Assembly: GCA_038503065.1 (NCBI GenBank)
Contig: JBCAMK010000011.1
Location: 992,001-1,056,000, forward strand
Length of the DNA stretch: 64,000 nt
Source: Paragyromitra xinjiangensis
Lineage: Eukaryota; Ascomycota; Pezizomycetes; Pezizales; Discinaceae
Reading direction: 5' to 3'
Position numbers and translations under genes: made by a program
Part shown: in pieces, positions 1 to 11,111 of the stretch
How the letters are laid out: each line of letters opens with the position of its first letter
How positions within the stretch are numbered: position 1 is the stretch's first letter
The notes under the pieces: model-generated
Databases searched by the model: none
Told to the model about the DNA's origin: nothing
The model's input: the letters and a program-made list of their open reading frames with translations, nothing else

Positions 1-644
1 AGGTCCTCAATGACCTGGGGGCCCTTCTCGTCTTTAGCTGCAGAAATTTCTTCCAACTTTTGTTCCACTTCCTTATTGGCCTCCTCCTGGGCCTTTGCAT
101 TAACTCCAGTATGCTATAATAAGGCGACATGCGTCAGCTTGGTATCCGTTTCGGGAACACGACCTATAGTCAGGCAAGAGACGGACCTCGGATTCGAATT
201 TTTTGAACTCTGCTTCCTTCTGTTTCTTATACTCGTCGATTTCTTTCTGAGCTTCGTTGCGGGCATCCTTCACCTTCTGGGTTCGGTCTAAATAAAAATA
301 AGGGCAATGTTAGGATATTTCTGAGGGGTAGAGGGCGGGGTCTCGAGGCGGAAGGGTTACACACAAGCTCTCGCTAAATCAATCAATCAATCAGTACCGA
401 GCCCTCAGAGGAATAAATAACATCGTACCTTTCTGAACTATCTTCTGTGCATCTCTCTCAGCCTATACACCCATCAGTATCATACAGCTTTAGTTTCCCT
501 GGAGCTGTGGATGACCGTACATCGAGGAGGGTCTGAATCCCGGCTGAATTTTGAGCAGACTAGAGAGCTTGTGATTAGCAGGCCCCCGAAACTCAGCCCC
601 TCTCTTCCCCTATTCTAACATCAGCTTCGAAGGGAGCATACCAT
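1..644 (-). CDS. VMA10: V-type ATPase subunit G (partial, 3' end outside window)
   Basis: This is the peripheral-stalk subunit G of the vacuolar proton pump (V1 sector), which helps couple ATP hydrolysis to proton pumping at the vacuole. The conceptual protein begins M-SAQNSAGIQTLLD and continues AERDAQKIVQK, ARAYRTQKVKDARNEAQKEID and HTGVNAKAQEEANKEVEQKL, the charged coiled-coil pattern of fungal Vma10. Exons on the minus strand: 644-642 (ATG only), 559-521, 462-429, 373-365 (9 nt), 287-187 and 113-1. All five junctions are GT..AG and keep the frame. The frame is still open at position 1, so the C-terminus lies outside. The start is fixed by the family N-terminus: ATG is immediately followed by a GTATGC donor. 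It diverges from the kinesin gene. Confidence 0.93.
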
Positions 645-1162
645 TATGTGGATTATCTGGTTTTGGATGGAGTGCGGTTGTGGTAGAGTTGCTATCGATG
701 GTTCCTGGTGGTGGCGCTCCTCTTCGACTCGTGCTCATCTGGCATAGGTCATCGTGCCAAGACCCGAGCCCCTTGCAATCCATCTCAGGGTCTCAAATAT
801 CTCCTGGGTTTCGCCTCAGCAATAATCAACAATCAACCCGTCTGTCAGATCAGTTTCCTTCGCAGCCCGCAAAATACACGGGCTCCGTTTAATCGCTGGG
901 CACGGTGCGTGCCGTCAATATTCCGACGCGTTACGGTCTGCTGTTTCTTCTCTATCCTTTAATGGAAAACAGTGTCTAAAAGTTCTTAAAGTTAATCGTT
1001 TACAGTGAACGTTTTCCCCAGGTTCCGCCAAACCTGAAGTTTCCTACTACATTCACCTAGATTCGTTTCAATATATCAAACCAAGTCTAAAAAGCGGGAG
1101 GGGCGGGAAAGCTAAGGGGTTCGGGTGTTCTAGAGCATACCCGGGGGACAACCACAGCAAGC
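645..1162. promoter_or_regulatory. Divergent intergenic region between VMA10 and the kinesin-3 gene
   Basis: This 518-nt non-coding stretch lies between two start codons on opposite strands, so it must hold both promoters and 5' leaders. I see no clear TATA box or RNA gene. The short open frames overlapping it are not supported. Confidence 0.5.
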
Positions 1163-4100
1163 ATGGGGGCGAATATCAAGGTGGTGGTGAGGGTGCGACC
1201 TTTCAATAGCAGAGGTACTTGCTTGTCACCGCTCAATACCTGAGTGGACTGCAGCTGATGCTCTGGGTGGGATTTGTTATACAGAGAAGGACAGAGGCGC
1301 AAAATGTATCGTTCAGATGAAAGACAGTCAGACGGTTCTGGTTCCGCCTCCTGGGGCAGAGAAGAGCATGGGAAAAGGATCAAAGGATCATGGCCCTAAG
1401 ACGTTTAACTTCGACCGAAGCTACTGGAGTTTTTCGAAGAACGATCCCGACTGTCCCTACGGTGCGTTTTTCAGAAGAAGCTAGTTAATTAGGAGCTTGA
1501 TGCTGACAATGGCTGCAGCGGGCCAGGAGAACCTTTTCGATGACCTCGGGAGGCCATTACTGGATAATGCATTTGGGGGCTATAACAACTGTATTTTCGC
1601 CTATGGGCAAACGGGTTCCGGGAAATCTTACTCCATGGTATGAGTTGTGGTTTTATCACTCGGAGAGGTAATTTTTGGTGGGTGTTCTAAATTCGAAACT
1701 AACGAGCTTTGTTTTGAATAGATGGGATATGGAGAGGAGTACGGTGTTATCCCAAAGATTTGCCAGCATATGTTTGAACGAATGTAAGTTGTGGTGGTGG
1801 ATCTAAAAGTATATGGTTCTGATATGAGTGATCATAGCGATTCTATGCAAACAGATCCAAATCTGAAGTGCACTGTTGAAGTCTCATACTTGGAAATTTA
1901 CAACGAACGCGTTCGTGATCTGTTAAATCCATCCACAAAAGGCAACCTTAAGGTTAGAGAACATCCCGCGCTAGGTCCTTACGTTGAGGATCTCGCAAAG
2001 TTGGTCGTAAACAACTTCAGCGAGATCGAGAACCTCATGGATGAAGGAAACAAAGCACGGACGGTTGCGGCAACAAACATGAACGAAACATCTTCGCGTT
2101 CCCACGCGGTATTTACTATTATATTATCGCAGAAAATACACGACACGGAGACTGGATTTGATTCTGAAAAGGTGTCGAGGATCAGTCTGGTTGACTTGGC
2201 AGGGTCCGAAAGGGCTCAATCTACCGGAGCAACTGGGGCTAGGTTAAAGGAAGGTGCAGAAATTAACAGGTCTCTATCAACTTTAGGTCGTGTTATTGCG
2301 GCCCTGGCAGATTTATCAACTGGAAAGAAAAAGAACGCGAGCATGGTCCCTTATAGAGATTCGATCCTGACCTGGTTGTTGAAGGATTCACTGGGAGGAA
2401 ATAGTATGACGGCTATGATTGCGGCCATTTCGCCAGCCGATATCAATTTCGACGAAACATTATCAACACTAAGATATGCCGACTCAGCCAAACGAATCAA
2501 GAATCATGCAGTAGTAAATGAGGATCCAAACGCGAAGATGATTAGAGAATTAAAGGAAGAACTTCAGCAGTTGAGGTCGAAGCTATCGGGGGGTGGAAGC
2601 AACCCTGAAGAAGAGAGGTATGCGCCGGATACGCCTTTGGAAAAACAGATGGTTACGATTACAACTCCCGATGGTGTGGTGAAGAAAGTTTCCAAAGCGG
2701 AGATCGCGGAACAATTGAATGCTTCAGAGAAGCTGTTGGGTGATCTTAATCAAACCTGGGAACAAAGGATGGAGAAGACCCAACAGATCCACAAGGAACG
2801 TGAGGCCGCGCTGGAAGAGTTGGGAATTAGCATTGAGAAGGGTTTTGTTGGACTATCTACACCAAAACGGATACCGCATCTCGTCAACCTTAGGTTCATT
2901 CCTCCAGATCTCGAGTATTTTGGTTTTTGGCTTACATGAATCAGTGACGACCCTCTACTTGCTGAGTGCCTTGTTTATAACATCAAGGCGGGCACAACTA
3001 CAGTTGGGAACGTTGAAACTTCACAAACAGCGCAGATTCGACTTAATGGTTCAAAGATTCTCACTGATCACTGTCGGTTTGAGAACGAAAACGGCGTGGT
3101 CACACTGATACCAAATGAAGGAGCAGCGGTGATGGTCAACGGTCTCAGGATCGACGCCCCGCGAAGGCTGAGAACAGGATATCGTATTATTTTAGGGGAC
3201 TTCCATATATTCCGGTTTAACCATCCTCAAGAAGCCCGTGCAGAACGAGACAAGCTGAGACAGTCCGCAACCATGAATTCTGCGGGGGCCCAGTCACCCG
3301 ATCATCGGCATTCTTTAAGTAATGGGATCACAACTGACCTCCTAGAACGGATGGAATCAGAGACAAACGGCAGCAGCCGACCAGATTCACCTTCACACGT
3401 TCCAGCAAATAGCCGTGACATCGATTGGTCATTTGCACGACGAGAAGCCGCCTCAGCATTACTAGGAGATAACTCAAGGATAAACACCCTAACGGATGAT
3501 GAGCTAGACAGTTTGCTAGAGGAAATGCAGAGAGTCAAAATGATTCGGAAAGGCCGGCCTGACAGTCGTTTAGATTCGATCGATGATGAAACGGAGTCTG
3601 TAATGTCGTATCCTGGAAGCCGGGAGAAGTACACCTCAATGGGCACTCTCGATGACCTCTCGCTTGATACGATGATTACAATGCCTGGAACACCACAGCA
3701 GGGGGAAGTCGAGGAGAGGCTGAGATTGGTGAAGGAGGAGATGCAAGGGGAACTTGAAAGGCAGAAGGAAGAGTATCGAGAAAAGCTGAAAGCTGCAGAG
3801 GAAGCCAATGTTGAGTTTGAAGAGATAAAGGCAGAAAAGGTTAAGATGCAAGAAAAGTTGGACTCTGCAAAGAAGGAGATGCAACAAGAGTTGGAGAAGC
3901 AGCGACAAGAATTTGAGAGCAGACTTGAGGAGATTACACTTTCACCCCCGAAAAGTAGAGACCCTGAAGAGGGGTTAACAGATCGGGAGAAGAGTCTCGC
4001 AAAACATGCTATCGATCATTGGCGGCAACGAAGATATGTCCGCATGGCGGAAGCGATACTGCAACACGCTGCTACCCTAAAAGAAGCACAGATCATGAGC

Positions 4101-6714
4101 AACGAAATGGAGAAAAGCGTCGTTTTTCAGTTCACGATCGTAGACGAGGGTCACACCTTCCAATCAAGCTATGATCTAGTACTGAATGGAATATCAGCAG
4201 AAGATGATGAGTTCCTAGATATTGCTCGGAAACCCTGTGTAGGGGTGAGAGTAATGGACTTTCAAAATGCAGTAATACATCTTTGGTCCTTGGAGAAGTT
4301 GCAAAATCGTGTGCGCCAAATGAGGCAGATTTACCAGTACCTAGATAGACCCGAATATTTGCAGGTGAACTCCCCAGCCTCTCATGTATATTAATTCCAG
4401 CTGACATCCGAGAAAGCACTTCCGACTCGGCGATCCCTTCTCGGAACCCATTCTCCCGCAGTATTCTTTAATTGGAGATGTCGATGTACCTCTCACGGCG
4501 ATCTTCGAGTCGCGGTCACAAGAGTTTATTTTGGATGTCATGTCACCTCATACCGCCAGCGTGGTCGGGATGATCAAACTCGCCCTGGAACCTTCGTCTG
4601 CGGAAGCACCCTCTTCTACCCTAAAATTTAACATTGACATGCGGGAAATGATTGGCTTCGCTGAACGGGAGGGCACATCAGTTCACGCTCAGATGTTCAT
4701 CCCTGGAGTCTCCGACGAGAGCGGCGCTACCGCAACCACTGTTGTATCTGATTTTGACGAAAGTCCAGTCAAGTTTTATAGTACTCATAGCATGAGCATT
4801 CCTCTGGGAACTCCATTAAGGAATACGACGTTACGGGTAGCTATCTTTGCAAAGATCACAACTATGCACCTCGAGAAACTCATTAGCTGGGACGATATGC
4901 GGGATCATAAGTCGACTTCGCCGAGGAAGAAGCGGGGCGCACGCTTAAACGAAACGGAATTCTACACAGAAGAACGGCATGATGTTTTTTCTAGGGTGCA
5001 GATATTGGAGCTCTCCGAAACGGGAGAGTACTTACCAGTCGAAGTGGTTCAATCCTCTGATATTGACCCTGGTTCATTCCAGCTCCGGCAAGGACTACAG
5101 CGTAGGGTACAACTCAGCCTTACGCACAGCTCAAGAGAAGCACTGCGATGGGGTGACATCACTCATATTCGGATGGGCCAAGTCCGGTTGTTGGATCCTA
5201 GGGGCAAAATGCCCGACCTGTCCTCTCCCACAAGGGAAATAAGACTTAGTTCAGTCTTGGGACCCGTAGTTAAAACAAATGCGGATGGGACGAGCACGGT
5301 TACTGTTGTCGCGCAATGGGACTCAAGTCTCCACAATTCGATATTACTGGACCGGACGACTGCCGATAAATACCGTGTTCAGATGAGCCTGCGGTGGAAC
5401 GTGACTTCGGATAGACTATCGGAGCCAATAGCGTTTTCGCAAGACATCTTCGCGCAGGTACAACCAAGAGTCGTCAGGAGCCCAAGCAAGTTTATGCAGC
5501 TGTGGAATAACAATAGAATTATACACGCAAGTGTGGGGCTATTTCAACTGGTCATTCGACCAGCTGCAGCAAGAAGGGCGGGGGATCTGTGGAGGATGAA
5601 CACGTTACACAGGTATGTCAAAGGGGAGGAACATCTGGGCCAGTGGACGCCTCGAGGCGTAAGTTTAGTCAGAGACTTCTTAAGAGCACGGAAGAGGAGG
5701 ATTAGGGTTGCAGAGGTAGAAAATGCCAAAGGATTCCTAAGCTCGCTACCTGTCACCAGGAACGGGTCTCCGTCAACCCTAAAACCTGCTTCAGTGAAGG
5801 AAGCTATACAGCTAGATCCAGCACTTGATAACAGCCCAATGGGACTTGGCGTGACTGGAGTTAGTGGTTTGGTAGAGGCTTCTCCATTGGATGAGAGCGA
5901 AGCAATCTTAACCTTGGATGAATCTACACCCAAAGAAAGTGAGAATGTTGCAGATGATGTGCAGAAAGTTTCATCTCCCGAAGTCAAACCAAAATCAGTC
6001 AAACCAGTCGAGTCAGTCGAAACAGCCGAAGACGTAACACGGGAAACAATCACGATCGAAAACATCACGCCAGTCCCAGAAGACCCGCAAATTCAGGTGC
6101 TACGGAAATTTGTAAAGCTTTGGACCTCCGGGAAGGACCCAAGTGAGGTAGGTTACCGTAACATATATAGACCGTTTATTGCTGTGTAACATACTAACGC
6201 AGGTATACAGAGGATCCTCGTGAGACAAAATACCGAGCCCCCGCAGAATGGTGCCTGCTTTGCCGAATCAACTGAGGCGGAACCGCCTCGATTGATTGCT
6301 GAAGTTCGGCAAATTCCTAAAGGGTATATATATTATTGTTCTGTATGCTGTAAAGGTTTCACTATCTAACGCGGTTATAGTACATCGACGCTGAAATCCG
6401 GATATATGTACACGCTAGACGAAACGAACAAGGCCTGGGTGAAGCGATATTTCGAGTTACGAAGGCCTTATATGCATGTACACACGGTGCCTGACGGCGA
6501 AGAGATCATGGCAATCAACCTTAGCCACTGCCGAATAGATCACCAGCCACAAGTTGCGAAGTTACTTCGGAGGCCCCATGTCTTCGCGGTTTATGCTCCA
6601 CTCAATACATATCTCTTTGCACCTAGAGGGGAGAGAGAGATGATTGAATGGATCATGAAGGTAGATCAATCACATTTCTTTAGTTCGAGTCGAAGCAATA
6701 CTCCTGAGGAGTAG
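1163..6714 (+). CDS. Kinesin-3 (UNC-104/KIF1 type, fungal UncA/Kin3) motor protein
   Basis: This is a plus-end-directed microtubule motor that carries vesicles and endosomes in hyphae. Nine exons: 1163-1214, 1285-1461, 1519-1637, 1722-1783, 1838-2893, 2945-4364, 4417-6147, 6211-6323 and 6381-6714. They join in frame to give about 1687 residues, the usual size for fungal UNC-104 kinesins. The N-terminal motor has the P-loop GQTGSGKS (about 106-113), the switch I motif NETSSRSH and the switch II motif DLAGSERA. A charged neck follows, then an FHA domain (about 490-590, starting in exon 6), a glutamate-rich coiled coil around [18 protein letters not shown], a long KIF1-type central region, and a C-terminal PH domain (about 1578-1675) that would bind phosphoinositides on cargo. 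Start: the first ATG, followed by the family sequence [14 protein letters not shown]. Confidence 0.96.
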
Positions 6715-7624
6715 GTAATAGGATCGAGGGATATTTTTTTAATGAAGGGGTGTGCGTGGGAAGTCTTTTTCCATAATCTTTGATTTGATAAAGCTTTAGA
6801 AAGGCGTTGATTTTATTTTCTTTGTTCTTACTATTTATATGGGCATTGGAGGTCATTACTGCAGGGTTTATTCTGCTTTGGAAGGGGTGATGAGTTTGAG
6901 GATGTATTGATTGTATGGCAGAACTATGCTTGGAGAAGAAGTGTCACGGTAGGGCAGGCGTCAAAGTCATTCTTTGGTATTTTTCTTTTGTTGTTTGATT
7001 CGTTTCTTCCGCTTTGTTTCATTATGATTTTTATTTGACAGTTGAAGGCACGCCACGGGGAATGTGCGCGCCTCACTAGATGAGCTTATTAAAGATTCAG
7101 TGTTTTTCGTTTCTATATATTTTCTCAGCAAAATGTAAATAACTTGCAACACCGGAGGTTTCCGAATAATTACCCTCAGTTTCGGTTCCAAGGTTTCGGT
7201 ATGCCTCGCTAGGGACCTGACTACATTACACAAGCGCAGAATGTATTTTTGGCGACCACAAATTGTTGCAACGCTATATTTTTTCCAGTAGGGGCGCTGC
7301 TCTGTGGGGCTTAGCTGTTCCCCAATGATCAGCAGCGCCTTGACGATTTCCCTTTTTGCACCACTCTTGACGTGCGAAAGGCAGTGAATACGGCGTAGAA
7401 TGGGAGGCAACACTACCAGTGCTAGCTATATACATATGGCCCATCGAGCCCTCGGGTTTGCTTCTCAAGGTTTCGTACCAGACAGACAGACACTCGTCCA
7501 CGGAAAGCTGCAGAGTTCACGTTGCAGTTATAATCACAGCTACACAAGAGCCGCACTGAGAAAGGATAGCCCCTGACCACCAGAAAACACTACTAGCAGA
7601 GCCTCAATTTATCATCAAGACGCG

Positions 7625-9701
7625 ATGCCTTTGCACGACATGAAGAGCATGAAGGGCGAGCTGAAGGGGATGTTCAAAAAGGATGAAAAGAAGACTAAGG
7701 TTCCACCTACATTGGACACACTACCAGCTCCAGAGATCAAGTTTGTGCGAACCAATATTCCAAGTCCCCCCTTCCGTTTACGTTTATTACCCAGAATATG
7801 AGATGGTGAGCTTTTGCAGCTAACACGGAGCTTTAGACTTCAGAGTCGCCCATCCATTTAGATACGGGCTTTTCTGAGGGACAAACACGTCCACATCAGA
7901 GCGACAGATTGTCACTCGAGAAATCACGGCCTAAATCACCTCTAACCGACCGCGTCCGAGACTCATTCCATCACTTTGGCCGTCCGCGGTCTAAATCCTC
8001 GGTTTATGTCCCACAAGGTATGCCAGAAATCGTCAATGGAGCTGGCGAAGATCAGTGGGAACACAGGGCGGCCCTCCTGGCGCAAGGCGGGCAATCAAGT
8101 CCCGCAGCCAATTCGAAAAAGGTCGAGGAGCTTTCTCTGGACGATGGCGAGCCTAAGAGGAGCCACAGTGTTGTCAGCTCCGTAGATACTGATGTAAGTA
8201 TCCACAGGATCTCCGATGTAGATCTCCGTAGTCGATACTAAGTGTGGATCGGACGAACAGGACAATATTCAAGAAGCTATTCGTCTTCATGAAGCTGGAG
8301 GTACGTAGGTGCGTTAGGTTGTATTTTGTTGAGCTCTGAGGGGACGAGGGGTGGATGAATGGAGCAGAAGGGTTGGATGGGCAATATGTAGACCCTGCAT
8401 TGAACAAGCATGGCTGATGATGGTGAGCCTATCCAGAGCTAGCCAGGTCCACTCGAATGTTCGGCAAACTCGCCGATCAAAATAATCCGTTGAGCCAAGT
8501 TCTTTTTGGCCTTGCTTTAAGGTTCGATCCCTTCACACTTTCTACTACCGGCATGGGACCATCATGATTCATGATTCAGGTGTTATTGCCAGTCGGTGGT
8601 CGGCGTAAGAAAGGACAGTTCCACTGACACCCATCACATAGGCACGGATGGGGTATCGAGCCAAACCTTCCCCGAGCACTCACATACCTCCAAGCTGCTG
8701 CTCGCAACTCAGCAGCTGTTGAAGAGCAAGCTCTGGCTGCGGGGATGAAGAAAGGTGGATCTGCAAAAGGCGAGCTGGTTCTTGCCATCTTCGAGTTGGG
8801 GAACTGCTTCCGGCATGGCTGGGGTGTTGAGAAGGATCCTGTCGCTGCAAAGGAATACTACGAGACGGCTGCCAACCTAGGAGACTCTGACGCGCAGAAC
8901 GAGGTCGCGTGGTGTTATCTGGAAGGCTTCGGTTGTAGGAAGGATAAGGTCAGTATCTAATCGTAGCATCCCCTTCAAGCCCCACCCTGGCAGCCTCACT
9001 ATATCTCCCGATATAGCTTGTCAATCTGCATATCAGCCTCAGGCTTTCGGAATTCTTGTCCTCCGAAGCTGATGACCCGAGCTGATGACGGAGTACTGTT
9101 GGGACTTCGGCACTTCATCGTTCGGAGGTCGGGGGAACACGGGCAATCTACCTTGTCCATGGAAGCCCTTGATTGTTCGAGAAAAATGTCAAAAATCTAC
9201 AGGGAACTGGGCTGATGCAAAGATAATCGACCGGGATCTACCCGGCTTCGGTTTCATATTTTTATTTAGTACAAAGCCGCAAAATTCTACCGCATGGCCG
9301 AAAAGCAAGGCAACAAGACTCTCGGTAACAGCTGGTAAGCAAACTTTCTCCTACTGTCATTCCCCGGAAAGATCATCCCGGTCGATATTTTTATCCTTTT
9401 ATTTTGGTTTGTTGTATCGTTTATTTTTAGTGTTGGGTTGGATCGGTCGGGATTGCTGCTTATTCCGGGGAACGTGGGGTGACCTTGCTGAGTGACTTTC
9501 TTTTTGGTGTGGTTTATCCAGCCATGGAAGATATGTTCACCTGCTCGACCATCCCGGCGTTTTCCCTGTTTGTTTTCGTCGTTTGTTTGCTACTTGCTTG
9601 TTCTGGATCAACCCGTAATTGCGGGCACTATGAGGCTAACATTCTTTACTTCTTTTTTTCTTACTAGGATATACAAGGACAAGTACATGAAAGATAATTG
9701 A
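7625..9701 (+). CDS. Sel1-repeat protein (Nif1/Dsf2/Skt5-like)
   Basis: Proteins of this type are scaffolds. Relatives include S. pombe Nif1, which inhibits mitotic entry, and the Skt5/Chs4 chitin synthase activators. Proposed exons: 7625-7744, 7837-8193, 8261-8300, 8437-8521, 8642-8948, 9270-9334 and 9668-9701, all in frame. The N-terminus is Lys-rich (MPLHDMKSMKGELKGMFKK), followed by Ser/Pro-rich linkers and then Sel1-type repeats with the signatures LFGLALRHGWGIEPNLPRAL, LGNCFRHGWGVEKDPVAAKEYY and AWCYLEGFGCRKDK..AAKFYRMAE. The C-terminus is WIYKDKYMKDN. The first intron is the weakest call because its donor, GTGCGA, is non-canonical. The last two introns are about 320-330 nt, far longer than others here. 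Function is inferred from family only. Confidence 0.8.
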
Positions 9702-11111
9702 GATGGAAAAACGCCCATGGTCTAGATGTGATGCGCGAAAACGCCATAATCTAGAATCTCGGTAGACCTTTCTCGTATCCGTTAAATTCTAAATGTGGAG
9801 GGAAGATGCTTGATGGTGGATCGTGATACCCTTGGTGGCAGACGGGAGCAGAAGATGTGATATCATGGAGAAAATCGGATTATGTTCTTCCAATTTATGT
9901 GTTCAAACTACCTAGTCTATCGTAATAAAGTGTAAGGAGGAGGATGGATATTGACCAAGTACAGTAGTAATAATTGTGTGTTCAAGAGAAGAAAACTAAT
10001 ATTCTGGAAAAAACCACATTTTGTTATGTTGAAAAGGCTTCTTTCTCCATCATCACCAAAAAGTTTTATCGAAATCGAAAGAAAGAATGCTCGGTCCTCA
10101 AATTAAAAAGAAAGAAGCCAATTCAACACACAGAACTAACAAACAAGAACAGATCAAGCCAAGGCTGAAGATAGAAAAAAAGAATAGAAAGCAAGGAAAT
10201 TCGTTTATCGTCGTCTCGTCGTAACTTCGTAACGGCGTAGACCTTCGTAACATCGTAACGTCGTAACGGTCGTAGCATCATCGTGCTCAAAAAGCCAACA
10301 AAAAAAACAGGCAAGAAAGCAATAAGAACAAAGCAATAAGTAAAAAGCAGAAGCCCCCGAAGAAAAAATATGCCCAACCGAATTTAATTACAGAGAAAGA
10401 ACCGAGAAATCAAAACTCGAAGAGGCCGCCGAGGCGCCAACCTGCAGACCCGCCACAGGTATAGCTTAATACCGTGGAGAATATAATGTGTAAAAGAAAA
10501 ACCAAACGCAAAAATACAGCAAGCAAAAAACAACGCGCAAGAGACAACTCGAGGTTACGAAGAGAAACGCTGAAAATCAAGAACGCAAAAAACCAAAAGC
10601 AGGAAGATCAAAAACCAATTTCCAGTGCTATGCCGCCGCCAACCAAGTTCAAATTGCTGAAGAATACCGCTCATCAAACCACCCAATTCCATCGTCAGAA
10701 TCATAAGTATAGTGCGTCGTCGTTCTATCGTCGATCGCAATCCAATCCAGTCCAGTCCAGTCGCTAAAATAACAAAACACCGCACCATTCGTGGATAACC
10801 AGAACACCCGCACCAGCCGGTCAAGAAATCGAATCGTTCCTTTGGCCATCCACATTTGGGGAAGGAGGGAACAGATCCTTCTCGTGACAAAAAAGACAAA
10901 AGAAAATGTTGAAGGGTGAAGACCCGAGAAAACCATTGTCGATCCATGGAGCTCACATGGAACGTGATGGCTCAAAAACGTTTGGAGTGTTTGTATGTTC
11001 CGTTCATCGACGGTAAGAGAAGACGCAAGGAAAAAAAATGCGTATAGCAAAGTCCGTTTAGGATGTGTCTGGTGTCTCCATCAAAAAAAAAGTTACGAAA
11101 AAAGTATCGAT
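9702..11111. other. Convergent intergenic region (3' ends of the Sel1 and bZIP genes)
   Basis: This A-rich tract holds the 3' UTRs of two convergent genes. I see no supported coding sequence; the reverse-strand open frames of about 130 codons lack recognisable protein character. It contains a short degenerate CGTAAC repeat, listed separately. Confidence 0.6.
10220..10267. repeat. Degenerate CGTAAC repeat cluster
   Basis: The hexamer CGTAAC occurs five times, starting at 10220, 10228, 10246, 10254 and 10262, with CGTAG variants between them, inside a convergent intergenic region. It looks like a decayed simple repeat. No function is evident. Confidence 0.8.

Noticed and set aside
1653..1664. 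TATCACTCGG in a kinesin intron as a motif copy
   Set aside because: One core mismatch and no TCAT box. Several such partial matches are expected by chance.
1791..2939. Taking the kinesin open frame starting at 1791 and running to 2939 as a separate gene
   Set aside because: Its first codons and its last 15 lie in introns. With the flanking exons it forms a continuous kinesin-3 motor and FHA.
3302..3908. Minus-strand open frames of 90-168 codons within the kinesin gene
   Set aside because: They are Ser/Leu-rich antisense shadows of the glutamate-rich coiled-coil coding sequence.
8520..8530. GGTTCGATCCC resembling a tRNA T-loop
   Set aside because: It sits at a splice donor inside the Sel1-repeat gene, and no acceptor stem or anticodon arm can be folded around it by eye.
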